Position numbers and translations under genes: made by a program | The notes under the pieces: generated by a model | Database searches by the model: none | Told to the model about the DNA's origin: nothing | The model's input: the letters and a program-made list of their open reading frames with translations, nothing else | Shown: positions 36,623-45,866 of the stretch, piece after piece | Position numbering within the stretch: the stretch's first letter is position 1 | How the letters are laid out: each line of letters opens with the position of its first letter | Source of the DNA: Actinomadura sp. J1-007 | Lineage (GTDB): Bacteria > Actinomycetota > Actinomycetes > Streptosporangiales > Streptosporangiaceae | NCBI RefSeq assembly: GCF_009793335.1 | Contig: NZ_WING01000001.1 | Coordinates: 7,378,001 to 7,442,000 of the forward strand | Direction of reading: 5' to 3' | Length of the DNA: 64,000 bases

Positions 36623-36862
36623 TCAGGTGGTCTCGTCCTCCACCGCGTCCGCGACCTCTCCGACGGCGCGGCCCCCTCCACCGAGGAGGTTGCCGACGAC
36701 GGGGAGGCTGGAAAGGTCCAACCCTTGGGCGAGGTGGTGCGAGGTGTCGCGCTGAGCGTTGGCATGGTGCAGCGCGGTCACGGACGCGGTGAGGGCGGCG
36801 GCGGTGGTGAGCGCGGCCGCCGTAAGGATCGTGGTGCGGGTGAGTCGCTTGGTGCCGGTCAC
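36623..36862 (-). CDS. Small secreted protein with LPVVGNLLGG tail motif
   Basis: A 79-residue protein whose first 36 residues form a Sec signal peptide (basic MTGTKRLTRTTI, hydrophobic core TAAALTTAAALTASV, then ALHHANAQ). The mature part is about 40 residues, without cysteine, and contains LDLSSLPVVGNLLGGGG, a hydrophobic Gly/Leu stretch like those in small surface proteins of sporulating actinomycetes, then an acidic end. ATG 36862 follows GGGAGCAGAA. It lies 88 bases after the 37229 gene on the same strand, so they probably share a transcript. No function can be assigned. Confidence 0.65.
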   Translation of the reverse strand: MTGTKRLTRTTILTAAALTTAAALTASVTALHHANAQRDTSHHLAQGLDLSSLPVVGNLLGGGGRAVGEVADAVEDETT

Positions 36863-36950
36863 GAGTTCTGCTCCCTGGTCGTGGACGTACGGGACTGGAC
36901 GCCGAGGAGACGGGTCGCACGGCGGCGGCCGGTGGCCTCGGGCGGGCGGG

Positions 36951-37229
36951 TCATTGGTTGATCAGGCCGAGCAGGCCGCTGAGGGTGGAGGTCTTGTCGG
37001 TGTCGTTCTTGTCCGCGTTCTGGCCGACGATGGTCAGGCCCGAGCAGTGGGTGGGTTCGACGTGCGCGCCCGGGGACAGCAGCACGGTGGGGGCGCAGTC
37101 GGGGGTGTTCTTGATGTCGGCGTTGGGGTCGTCGGCGTGGCCCGTGCCGGTGCCCAGCGCGGTGACCAGCCCGGTGATCAGTACGGTGGTCCCGGCCGCG
37201 ACGGCGGCCCGGGACAGGGGGTTGGACAT
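36951..37229 (-). CDS. Small secreted protein with two cysteines
   Basis: A 92-residue protein: signal peptide (MSNPLSRAAVAAGTTVLITG to GTGTGHADD, cut near residue 32) and a 60-residue mature part with two cysteines (NTPDCAPTVLL and EPTHCSGLTIV) that can form one disulfide, and a tail TSTLSGLLGLINQ. The two-Cys spacing of about 20 residues and the hydrophobic tail give it a chaplin-like flavour, but the chaplin consensus itself is not present. AAGGGAAG precedes ATG 37229. It is first of a two-gene set with the gene at 36862. Confidence 0.68.
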   Translation of the reverse strand: MSNPLSRAAVAAGTTVLITGLVTALGTGTGHADDPNADIKNTPDCAPTVLLSPGAHVEPTHCSGLTIVGQNADKNDTDKTSTLSGLLGLINQ

Positions 37230-37405
37230 GCTCGAAGCTTCCCTTTCGGTTGTCTCTCACACAGGCACTGTCACGGTGCGTGCTCGTTCGACAACGCACA
37301 GTAGTACTCCGAGGTGGGCTCGTACCCGGCACCGCAGCGGGGACCGCTAACGAAACGGCAAACCTCGGCCCCGGGCCGGGGACGGCCGTCGGGGAGGCAC
37401 CGGGT

Positions 37406-37630
37406 TCAGGGTTTGAGGACGACGCGTCCCACCAGGTCCTGGCTGGTCTGCATTAACTCGTTGGCCTTGCGGGTGTCGGCCAGGGGGAAGCGGGCGGTGA
37501 TCCGGGAGCTGATCCGCCCGCCCCTGAGCAGGGAGAGTACGGCCAGGGCGTCGCGGTGGCGGGCACTGCGGATTCCGACCACGTTCAACTCCGGGCGGGT
37601 GAAGCCGTTGACGGTGGACCAATTTCCCAC
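37406..37630 (-). pseudogene. C-terminal remnant of an MDR alcohol dehydrogenase
   Basis: The frame gives about 85 residues of the end of a zinc-type or quinone-reductase-type dehydrogenase: STVNGFTRPELNVVGIRSAR, ALAVLSLLRGGRISSRITAR, FPLADTRKANELMQTSQDL and the closing GRVVLKP. The first three quarters (catalytic domain and nucleotide motif) are missing, replaced by non-coding sequence next to the APH gene that starts at 37774. The ATG-like start at 37630 is inside the fold, so no functional protein is expected. This is a deletion remnant, not a sequencing break. Confidence 0.75.
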
Positions 37631-37773
37631 GATATGCGCGCTGATTTGCGGGCGGGCGTTGTGAGGGTGGGCTGTTCTCGATGGAACGAGTGGAAGCCGG
37701 CAGGACGGACGGCACGGCCAACGCCTCCGAAAATCTCTCGCGTGTGCCGTCGTCTGGATGATGAGGTCGCACG

Positions 37774-38736
37774 GTGACCGATTACGAGGAGGCGGCGGCT
37801 GTCCGCCCGTTGACGCTGGCTTGGGTGAGCCGGTATCTGGAGGACGGCGAACGGGTTCTCAAGACCGAGGCGCTGCACGGCGGCATCACCGCTGAAATGC
37901 GGAGGCTGACCATAGGCACCCAGGATGGAAGCACTCGTGACCTGGTGCTGCGGAGTTTTGTCGATCCGTTCTATACCGAGAACGCCGAGGACTGGCTGAA
38001 CCGGGAGGCCGGCGCCCTGGCCCTCCTCACGGGGACCGGCGTGCCGGCTCCCGGACTGGTCGCGGTCGATCCGACCGCCGCGCATTGCGAATACCCATCG
38101 CTCCTGATGACACATCTGACGGGCCGTCCGGTCCTCGATGATGAGGGATTGGAGGCGCGCGTTCCTCTGCTGGCCCGCCAACTCGCGGCGATCCATGCGT
38201 TGCGGCCCGCCGAACGGCCCCGAGAGTATGTGGCGTTGACGACCGCCGACACCGTCGTCACTCCGAAAGGCGCCGACGCGGTGACATGGGCTGCGGCGAT
38301 CGATGTGATCCGCAGGTCCGCGCCGTCCTATGAGGGGCGATTCCTGCACCGGGATTTCCAACCCGGCAACGTGCTGTTCGACGTGCCGCCCGCAAGGTCG
38401 GCAGATGCGCGGATCACCGGCATCGTCGACTGGGCGGCGACCTCTTGGGGCCCGGCGGATCTCGATGTGGCGCACTGCTCCACCAACCTCGCGCTGCTGC
38501 ACGGCCCGGGGTGGGGACTGCGGTTCACTGAGGCGTACGAGGAGGCCGGCGGGGTGCTGGCCGCGACCGCGAGCGAGCGGCTGTACTGGCAGGTGCGGGA
38601 CGCGCTGGCGTCCTCGGAAGAAGTGCGGCAGGTGGCGCGGCCATGGCGAGCGGCAGGGAGAACGGAACTGACGACACGCGCCGTAGAGGAACGGCTGGAT
38701 GCCTATGTCACCGCCCTGATGGACGCGCTGGGCTGA
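37774..38736 (+). CDS. Aminoglycoside phosphotransferase (APH) family kinase
   Basis: A 320-residue small-molecule kinase-like protein. The N-lobe has DLVLRSF in place of the usual VAVK-like strand, with Arg instead of Lys, which is common in the family's outer branches. Then come GAPAP-type VPAPGLVAVD, the hinge LMTHLTGRPVL, the catalytic loop LHRDFQPGNVLFD with its Asp and Asn, and the metal Asp in GIVDWAATSWGP. Substrates may be antibiotics, sugars or amino alcohols, so a resistance role must not be assumed. GTG 37774 follows a weak site. Bases around it are slightly less GC-rich than in the neighbouring genes. Confidence 0.85.
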   Translation: MTDYEEAAAVRPLTLAWVSRYLEDGERVLKTEALHGGITAEMRRLTIGTQDGSTRDLVLRSFVDPFYTENAEDWLNREAGALALLTGTGVPAPGLVAVDPTAAHCEYPSLLMTHLTGRPVLDDEGLEARVPLLARQLAAIHALRPAERPREYVALTTADTVVTPKGADAVTWAAAIDVIRRSAPSYEGRFLHRDFQPGNVLFDVPPARSADARITGIVDWAATSWGPADLDVAHCSTNLALLHGPGWGLRFTEAYEEAGGVLAATASERLYWQVRDALASSEEVRQVARPWRAAGRTELTTRAVEERLDAYVTALMDALG

Positions 38737-39120
38737 GCCAAGGCGGTCCGGAGCGCGGCTCCCGACCTCATCGTTCACCGCCCATTCCGCCATTCATCTT
38801 TCCGCCGCTTTTCGATAGTGTTCCTCTTCTGCGTGAACGCATTCGCGGCCGCGACATGCTGACCGTTCAGGAGGGCGACCGGCTCGCCGCAACCTCCTGG
38901 AAGGGGCTGATCGTCCTCAACGATGTTCGCGAAGCCACAAGGACGGCCTGGAGTCCGCGCGTCGAAGCGGCGAGGGCGGTGGGCGACGTCCCGTGGTCGA
39001 TGATGACGAGCGCGCCGCGATTCCGGGCCGCCGCGAATGCGGGTCGTGCACGAGACTCTGGCCGAGCAAACTGGGCCGCACGGACCCAATGGGATCGGCG
39101 AACGGGTCGCGGGAGGTTGA
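38737..39120. other. Gene-free gap before kinase gene
   Basis: Some 380 bases in which I see no gene. The left third (about 38775-38835) is unusually T-rich for this DNA and may hold the promoter of the kinase gene at 39121, whose ribosome site GGGAGG is at 39111-39116. Confidence 0.4.
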
Positions 39121-40311
39121 GTGGAAGCGTTGACCGATGACGACCCGCGTAGCGCGGGGCGGTATCAATTGGAGGCCCGCTTGGGGAGTGGCGGGATGGG
39201 GCAGGTGTTCCTGGGGCGCTCCCCGGGCGGCCGTCCGGTCGCGGTCAAGATGATCCGGTCGGACCTGGCCCGGGAGCCCGAGTTCCGGCGCCGCTTCGCG
39301 CAGGAGGTCCGCGCGGCCCGCAAGGTGAACGGCTTCTACACCGCCGAGGTGATCGACGCCGACCCCGATGCGAACCCGCCGTGGATGGCGACCGCCTACA
39401 TCAAGGGGCCGTCGTTGGCCGAAGCGATCGACGGGCATGGCCCGCTCCACGAAAGCGGGCTGCGGGTCCTGGGCGCCGGTCTGGTCGAAGGGGTGGCGGC
39501 GATTCATCGGGGCGGTCTGGTTCACCGTGACCTCAAACCCGGCAACGTGATCCTCGCCGAGGACGGTCCCCGCCTCATCGACTTCGGCATCGCCCGGGCC
39601 CTGGACGCCTCCACCAGCACCGTCGTGGTCGGGACCCCGGGGTTCATGTCTCCCGAGCAGGTGCGCGGCCGGGATATCGGCAGGGCCAGCGACGTGTTCG
39701 GCCTCGGTGCCCTTCTTGCCTTTGCGGCTGCTGGAGCCGGCCCCTTCGGCGCCGGGCGTCCTGAGGCCGTCCTCTACCGGATCGTCCATGAGGAGCCCGA
39801 TCTCGTCGCGCTCCGGCATCTGCCGTCCGATCTCCAGGACTTGATCGCCGTCTGCCTCGCCAAGGACCCCGCCGCGCGGCCGTCCCTGGAGGCCATGCTC
39901 ACTCGGCTGGCCGCCCCTGCGGTCCCGCTGGGCACGCCAGGCCAGGGACTGGCCGTCAGCGACCTGGGCCTGGTCGCCGACGACCCACGCGTTCGGGGCA
40001 AGCGCAAGGTCGTGCTCGACTACCTACGCGGAAAGATCAGCTACGAGAACGAGCCGTGGATGTTCGACGACGACGTGATCATGTTCGCCGTGGGAGGGCT
40101 GAAGTCCGCGGACCCCCAATGGATCCGAGCCCAGACCCGGACCTCGGCCTGGCCTCGGGACCTCATCGTCGACCTGATGGTCCTGCTGGGAGAGACTCCG
40201 GACGAGATCCAGACGCTCCTCCAGGCCGCTGACGGGGAGACCCTCAGCGGCCGCCACTTCGGGTTCTTGTTCCCGAGCTCGCCGGCACCGCCCACCATGT
40301 CCCACGACTGA
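39121..40311 (+). CDS. Soluble Ser/Thr protein kinase
   Basis: A 396-residue Hanks kinase without any transmembrane helix. Catalytic domain 10-260: GSGGMG loop, Lys43 (VAVKMI), HRDLKPGN with Asp137, DFG with Asp154, and VGTPGFMSPEQ. The C-terminal 120 residues form a separate globular domain (VLDYLRGKISYENEPWMF, then AQTRTSAWPRDLIVDLMVLL) that I do not recognise and that ends in a Ser/Pro tail. The kinase part is close to that of the membrane kinase at 34357 (same spacing of all motifs), so they are probably paralogues with exchanged sensor parts. GTG 39121 has GGGAGG upstream. Confidence 0.9.
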   Translation: MEALTDDDPRSAGRYQLEARLGSGGMGQVFLGRSPGGRPVAVKMIRSDLAREPEFRRRFAQEVRAARKVNGFYTAEVIDADPDANPPWMATAYIKGPSLAEAIDGHGPLHESGLRVLGAGLVEGVAAIHRGGLVHRDLKPGNVILAEDGPRLIDFGIARALDASTSTVVVGTPGFMSPEQVRGRDIGRASDVFGLGALLAFAAAGAGPFGAGRPEAVLYRIVHEEPDLVALRHLPSDLQDLIAVCLAKDPAARPSLEAMLTRLAAPAVPLGTPGQGLAVSDLGLVADDPRVRGKRKVVLDYLRGKISYENEPWMFDDDVIMFAVGGLKSADPQWIRAQTRTSAWPRDLIVDLMVLLGETPDEIQTLLQAADGETLSGRHFGFLFPSSPAPPTMSHD

Positions 40312-40512
40312 CCGCCGCCGGCTCCAGCGGTGTGAACGCCCGTGCCGCGGAGGATCGCTGGATGCACGACAGGGGAACGGGGGCGGGCCCTGGCTGGGGT
40401 GGCCGGGGAACGCGGGTTTGCGGGGTGGGCTGACAGGTTGCGGCGATCGTGAGATCTTGGCGCATCTCGATCAAGAAGGGCGTACCGCTCGGCGTCGTTG
40501 TCAGGAGCCGCT

Positions 40513-41914
40513 TTGAAGAGACGTTCGCTGATCGCGATCGGTGCCGTGGTCACCGTCGGCCTCGGCGCCGCGGGCGCGGGCGCGCTCGATGACGACGGGA
40601 CGCCGAAAGCCGCGTCCGTCACCTCTACGCCCAGCGCCGCCGGTTCCCTCCGGCCCGTCACGCCCGCCCGGCCCGTCACCTTCACCAAGCCCGCCAAGCG
40701 CGCCGACTTCAACGGCGACGGCTATCGCGACCTCATCGACCCGTTCGTGAATCCAGGCCAGGGTCCCGGCCTGCTCACGGTCGTCTACGGCAGCCCCGAG
40801 GGGCCGACCTCCGGCCGTCACCAGAGCATCGGCCCGTCCGTCCCCGGCGTTCCCGGCGACGCGCAGGTCGGATGGACGGTCGCCACCGCCGATTTCGACC
40901 GCGACGGTTACGCCGACCTGGCGGTCGATACGGTCACTTTGCGCGAGCCGGCCCGCTCCGTCCCGATCGTGATCTTCTACGGCTCCGCCACCGGGCTCAC
41001 CGGCCGGTCGGTGGTGCTCAAGAGCCCCGTGGGCGACTCCGTGGACAGCATGGCGGCCGGTGACTTCGACGGGGCCGGGGCATGGATCTCGTCGTCACCG
41101 GCGAGGGAACGAGCTGGGTCTTCCGCGACATCACCACCAAGCCCGTCAAGGCCGCCAAGATCCCCGTGACCGGCCGTACCGGGGACAGGGTCCGCCGACG
41201 CTCCGTGGGCCCGGCCGCCCACGCGTGGGCCCGGGACCCGGTCGTGGCCGACGTCAACGGCGACCACCGTTCGGACCTGGTGCTGGTGGTCGAGACCCCG
41301 GCCGCGGACGGTGAGGAGGGAGAGAGTTTCTGGAACGCCGAACTGCGCCTGGGCACCGCCAAGGGGCTGAGCGGGAACGCGGTCGGTTTCGGCGACGACC
41401 AGTTCTCCGACGGGTCGGACCCGCTGGCCGGTGACGTCAACGGAGACGGCAGGGCCGACGTGATCGTCGGGGCCCCGACGGCACGCTCGTCACCTTCCCC
41501 GGCACAACGGAGGGCCTCGCGCCCGGAAACCGGATCAGGCTTCCGATGCGGGGCGAGGTCCGGGCGCTGGCGGCCGGCGACACCGACGGAGACGGCAACG
41601 CGGACCTGGCGGTCGGCGGCTGGAACATGACGGTCGCGGTCCTGCCCGGCGGCGAGAACGGTCCCGTCCCCGCCAGAGCCCGCCGTTTCGACAGGACGAC
41701 ACCCGGCCTGCCCGCCGCCCCCGGAAACGACCTGCGGAACTTCGGTGACCGCGTGCTCCTCACCGACCTGAACGGCGATCAGAAAGCCGATCTCATCGTC
41801 GGGGCCACGCAGGAGAAGGTTCCCGCCCAGGACCGTGTCTTCATCCTTCCCGGCAGCGACTCCGGGGTCACCGTCAAAGGCGCCACCGCCCTCAGAAGGG
41901 CCGACCTGAAATGA
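40513..41914 (+). CDS. Secreted FG-GAP (integrin-like) beta-propeller protein (two frame breaks)
   Basis: A roughly 467-residue exported protein made of seven FG-GAP repeats, each with a Ca-binding DxNxDGxxD-type loop: DFNGDGYRDL, DFDRDGYADL, DFDGAGGMDL, DVNGDHRSDL, DVNGDGRADV, DTDGDGNADL, DLNGDQKADL. Seven blades make a complete propeller. A signal peptide (LKRRSLIAIGAVVTVGLGAA) opens it. TTG 40513 is chosen for AGGAG at 40503-40507. Two single-base losses, a G at 41077-41080 and a C at 41473-41476, split the frame; restoring them joins all repeats without gaps. It lies between two kinase genes on the same strand and may be a surface ligand or adhesion component. Confidence 0.85.
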
Positions 41915-42128
41915 CCGAACCAAGATCACTTTGCTTGGGCTGATCGGGGCCGTGCGTCGTTGCGGGACTTCTTGGTGCTCATGGTGGCTTGGCCGTACGC
42001 GTCCTCGGGACCGGTCCCGGCGTGTCCGGCTAAGGTTCGGCTCGAACGGGTGGAGGGGAACGGTCGCTGACGAGGCGCGAGGTGTTGGAAGGTGAATGGG
42101 GCGGGGGCCGAGCGGTAGAGGGAACAGC

Positions 42129-44350
42129 GTGGACATCAGTTACCGCGAGTGTTTCGCGAATGGCCGTCGTGCCTTGGCCGAGGGGCGGCTGGACGAGGCG
42201 GTCGCAGCGTTTCGGGCTGCGGCGATCCTGCGGCCGGCGGATGCGGCGGCGCATCTCGAACTCGCGACGAGCCTGCGTAGGGCCGGTCTGATCGAAGCCG
42301 CCCGGCAGGCGTTCACCCGGGCGATCGCGGTCAGCCCGGACGGCGCCGCGGCCGTGAGAGCCAGGGCCGCGCTGGGGAGCTCCCGCCCCCACCGGTCGAG
42401 CGCCGCAATTTCCGCGTCGGGCAGCGGTTGCACAGCCAGCGGCAGCGTGTGTTCGAGGTGGTGGACATTCGCGTCGGTGGGTTCGGGGTGGTCTACATTG
42501 TGCGGAATCTCGGAGACTCGGGGACGCGGCTGGCACTGAAGACGTTCAATGCCAGTTATCTGTGGAGCGATGACGACCGGCGGCGGTTCGAGCGGGAAGC
42601 GGCGACCTGGATCAGTCTTCAACCGCACCGCAACGTTGTGACGGCCACTTCGGTGGACCTCATCGAGGGGTTCCCGTGTTTGGAAATGGAGTACGTCGAC
42701 GGCGGTGACCTCAGCGCGTTGCTGGCCGCCGGGCCGCTGAAAGCCGAGCGCGCGGTCCGGCTCGGCATCCAGTTCTGCGATGGAATGGGGCACGCGTCCC
42801 GACAGCTCGGCCTCGTTCACCGTGATGTCAAGCCGGCGAACTGCCTGCTCACGTCCGACGGAACGCTCAAGGTCACCGACTTCGGGCTCGCCCGCGCCTT
42901 CGACCGGCCGGCCGACGCGGCCCATACCGGCGTGCCCGCGGGCGCGGCGGCCTTCGTCACCACCGTGATCGGGACGCCTGCGTACATGGCGCCCGAGCAG
43001 TTCCGTCCCGGGCAGCGGTTGGACACCCGCACCGACATTTACGCCTTCGGTGTGATGCTGCACCAGATGCTCACCGGGGAGCTGCTCGCCGCCGGCCATG
43101 CGCCTCGACGGCAACGGTGGTGGCGCAAGCGGGAGGCGCGGCTCGCACGAATCATCGGGGACTGCACCGCGCCACGGCGCGAAGACCGCCCGGCCACATT
43201 CGCGGATGTGCGCGCGGAACTGGAAGAGGTCTTCCCGGCGTCCGCCGGTCCTGCCGCCGTCCCGCCCAGCGCCGCGATGCTGTGTGAGCGGGCCATCGGC
43301 CAGCGCCACTTGGGCCTGCACCGCCAAGCGCTGGCGACCGCCGAGGAGGGATTGCGGACCGTCGGCGATGGCGAACGGGTAATGCGCGGGCACCTGTGGC
43401 AGGTCAAGGGCCTGGCCCACGTCGACCTCGGCCAGTACGACGACGCCGTCGTTGCCCAGGACAAAGCGATCGAGTTGAACCCGGACGAATACAGCGCGTG
43501 GGTATGCAAGGGAGCTGCGCTGGAGAAACTCTCCAGATCCTCGGAGGCATTGGCCTGCTACGACCGAGCGGTCGAACTCGCTCCGGACGAGGCATACGGT
43601 TGGCGCGGCCGCGCTTCGGCCCTCCTGCGGTTGAGACGCTACAAGGACGGACTGGTCGCCTGCGAGCGGGCCGCCGCCATTGCCCCGAACGACGAGGAAG
43701 TGCTTTATTTCTGGGCCGTGACGCTGCGGAAGCTGGGCAGACAAGATGAGGCTTTGGGCATCGTCGAACGGCTGCTCGCCGTTTCACCGCGCTACAGCCA
43801 GGGGTGGATCGAGAAGGCCAATCTCCTGTGTGTGACGGGCCGCGCCGATGAGGCGATCATCTGCGCTGACCGTGCCGCGGAGATCGCGCCGGACGATCCC
43901 GTGGTCCTGAACAACCGGGGTATCACGCTGGAGAAACTGCGCCGGTTCGATGAGGCGCTCGCTTGCTACGACCGCGTTCTGCGGAACGAGCCGGACAACG
44001 GCGTCTCCTGGCACCGGCGCGGTGCGGTGCTCCGCGAGTTGGGCCGGTTCGAGGAAGCGCTGGACGGCTTCGCCCGCGCGACGGACCTCGCACCCCGCGA
44101 AGCCGACGTCTGGTGCGACCGGGGAGTCACCATGGAGCGCCTCGGCCGGTACGAGGAGGCGCTGGCCTGCTACGACCGGATGGCGGAACTCGCCCCGGAC
44201 GACGGCTGGGCCTGGTTCAACCGGGGCGTCACGCTGGAGAAACTGGACCGCCTGCCAGAGGCGTTGGCCAGCCTCGAACAGGCGGTGCGGACCGCGCCGG
44301 ACAACGCCACCGCCGCGAAGGCACGCGATCGCGTGCAGAGCAAGCAGTGA
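42129..44350 (+). CDS. TPR - Ser/Thr kinase - TPR protein (frame broken)
   Basis: A roughly 740-residue cytoplasmic protein with an unusual order. About two TPRs come first (SYRECFANGRRALAEGRLDE onward, 1-75), then a Hanks kinase domain (about 110-375; GGFGVVYIV loop, Lys138, HRDVKPANC with Asp233, VTDFGLA, IGTPAYMAPEQF), then ten consecutive 34-residue TPRs to the end (for example EKLGRYEEALACYDRMAELA types). TPRs usually bind partner proteins. One G restored at 42374-42377 yields AALGELPPPPVERRNFRVGQ and fuses the N-terminal TPRs to the kinase; as written the kinase would lack them. GTG 42129 follows GAGGGAAC. Confidence 0.88.
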
Positions 44351-44377
44351 GCACCGCGATACAACGGCGGTGCTCAC
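44347..44377 (+). terminator. Hairpin overlapping the stop of the TPR-kinase
   Basis: An 11-bp perfect stem (44347-44357 with 44367-44377) and a 9-nt loop that includes the TGA stop in its left arm. Confidence 0.65.
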
Positions 44378-44522
44378 CGCTTGCTACCGGGGACCGGAGA
44401 AGAACTGTTCCGATTACCTCTCGGGTAATCGACCTGTCGCCATTGCCTCGGGACGCTGGTGTCGGACAGGCGAGGGAAAGCCCTTTCTTCCTCGCTCGTC
44501 ACCGCGGCACGTGGGAGGTTTC

Positions 44523-44887
44523 GTGGAACAGGTGGTCATCGGGACGGTCGGCGTCCTGTTCGCCTTGATGGGCTTTACGGGCTGCTCGCGCCTGCGTCGC
44601 TGCTGGCCCCGTTCGGCACTGAGGTGACCTCGGCGGACGGACGGAACGAGGTTCGTGCGGTCTACGGAGGGTTCGGCCTGGCGATGGCGCTGGCGCTCAT
44701 CGTGGCCGCCGCCGACACCGGGGGCCTGCGCGACGGTGTGGTGGCGGCGGTGGCGCTGGCCCTCGCGGGAATGGGCGCCGGCCGGGTCATCTCCATGTGC
44801 ATCGACCGTCCGTCGCGGTTCTATCCGACCGTGTTCTACCTCCTTGTCGAGTTGGCGCTCGCGGCCGCCCTGCTAATGGCCCGTTGA
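44523..44887 (+). CDS. DUF4345 membrane protein (frame broken)
   Basis: A roughly 121-residue, four-helix membrane protein of the DUF4345 family. The restored frame reads VEQVVIGTVGVLFALMGLYG, then LLAPASLLAPFG, and shows the family phrase NEVRAVYGGFGLAMAL; helices follow to the end (YLLVELALAAALLMA). One C missing at 44573 explains the break (ALMGFTG becomes ALMGLYG). GTG 44523 has GGGAGG at 44513-44518. The function of the family is unknown. It stands 172 bases after the TPR-kinase with a hairpin between, so it is likely transcribed separately. Confidence 0.78.
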
Positions 44888-45076
44888 AGCCGGCCCTGAA
44901 GACCGTGTTGTTTCCAGAACGCGCCTTCATCGGGCCCTGGCCGCTGGGATATTCGTAATCGACCGCGACCTTCTTGGGAGGCCGCCCGGGGCCCGAGGCC
45001 GCTGACGCCGCCCAGTGAGCGGCGAAGGCGATCACGCCCCGCCGCGAGGTTGGGGCATGCCGTAGCGTGGGTGGGC

Positions 45077-45703
45077 ATGTGGGGTCAGTTGGCGGCCTTC
45101 ACGGGCCTGTCGGTCGTCGTCATCTGCACTCCGGGCCCCGACACCGCGCTGACCGTCCGGAACGCCTTGTCCGGCGGACGCCGGGGCGGTGTCTGGACGG
45201 CGGCAGGCGTGGCGATCGGCCAGGCGGTCTGGACGGTCGCCGCCGGCTTCGGCGTCGCCGGGCTCGTGCACGCGTCCGAGCCGGTGTTCGTGGCGATGAA
45301 GCTGGCGGGCGCCGCCTACCTGGCCTACCTGGGTGCGCAGTCGCTGCGCGCGGCCTGGCGCGGCCGCCAACCGGGCGACGTCCAGCATCCCGAGCTCGGG
45401 CCGTCACGGACGAGGTCACTGCGGCAGGGCCTCATCAACGACCTCGCCAATCCCAAGATGGCCGCCTTCTTCATGAGCCTTCTGCCCCAGTTCGCACCTG
45501 GCGGCGAGGTCGCGACCATGGTCGCTCTGGGCCTGCTGTTCTCCCTGCTGACGTTCGCCTGGCTCGCCCTGTACAGCGTGATGATCGACGGCGCTCGCGC
45601 ACTGTTCGACCGTCCACGGGTCCGCCGCGCCACGGACGCGATCGCGGGCACGGTCCTCATCGGCTTCGGCGCGCGCCTGGCATTGGCCGGTCGCACTCAC
45701 TGA
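45077..45703 (+). CDS. LysE-family amino acid exporter
   Basis: A 208-residue, six-helix inner-membrane exporter of the LysE/RhtB group. It begins MWGQLAAFTGLSVVVICTPG, with the family's PGPDTALTVRNAL motif after helix 1 and GRRGGVWTAAGVAIGQ before helix 2. The central loop has RQGLINDLANPKMAAFFMSL, the conserved NP-K segment. These proteins expel amino acids or homoserine lactones. ATG 45077 has no Shine-Dalgarno site; TAGCGT lies 8 bases before it and may start a leaderless message. It has no regulator of its own adjacent. Confidence 0.9.
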   Translation: MWGQLAAFTGLSVVVICTPGPDTALTVRNALSGGRRGGVWTAAGVAIGQAVWTVAAGFGVAGLVHASEPVFVAMKLAGAAYLAYLGAQSLRAAWRGRQPGDVQHPELGPSRTRSLRQGLINDLANPKMAAFFMSLLPQFAPGGEVATMVALGLLFSLLTFAWLALYSVMIDGARALFDRPRVRRATDAIAGTVLIGFGARLALAGRTH

Positions 45704-45866
45704 CGGCTCACGTTCCGGCTGACCCCCGTGATGACGCTGGTGGCCAAAATCCATCCGCACGCGATCAGCGCATATGACGGCCATTGAAAGAACCCGGCGG
45801 GCAGAACGACATGCCGGCCCCGGGACAAGGCCCAAACGACGCGAGGCTCGGTGTCGGCCAGGTCCG

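Noticed and set aside
37774..38736. Reading the APH-family gene as an antibiotic resistance gene
   Set aside because: The family covers many small-molecule kinases and the N-lobe lacks the usual Lys. Nothing in the sequence ties it to aminoglycosides.
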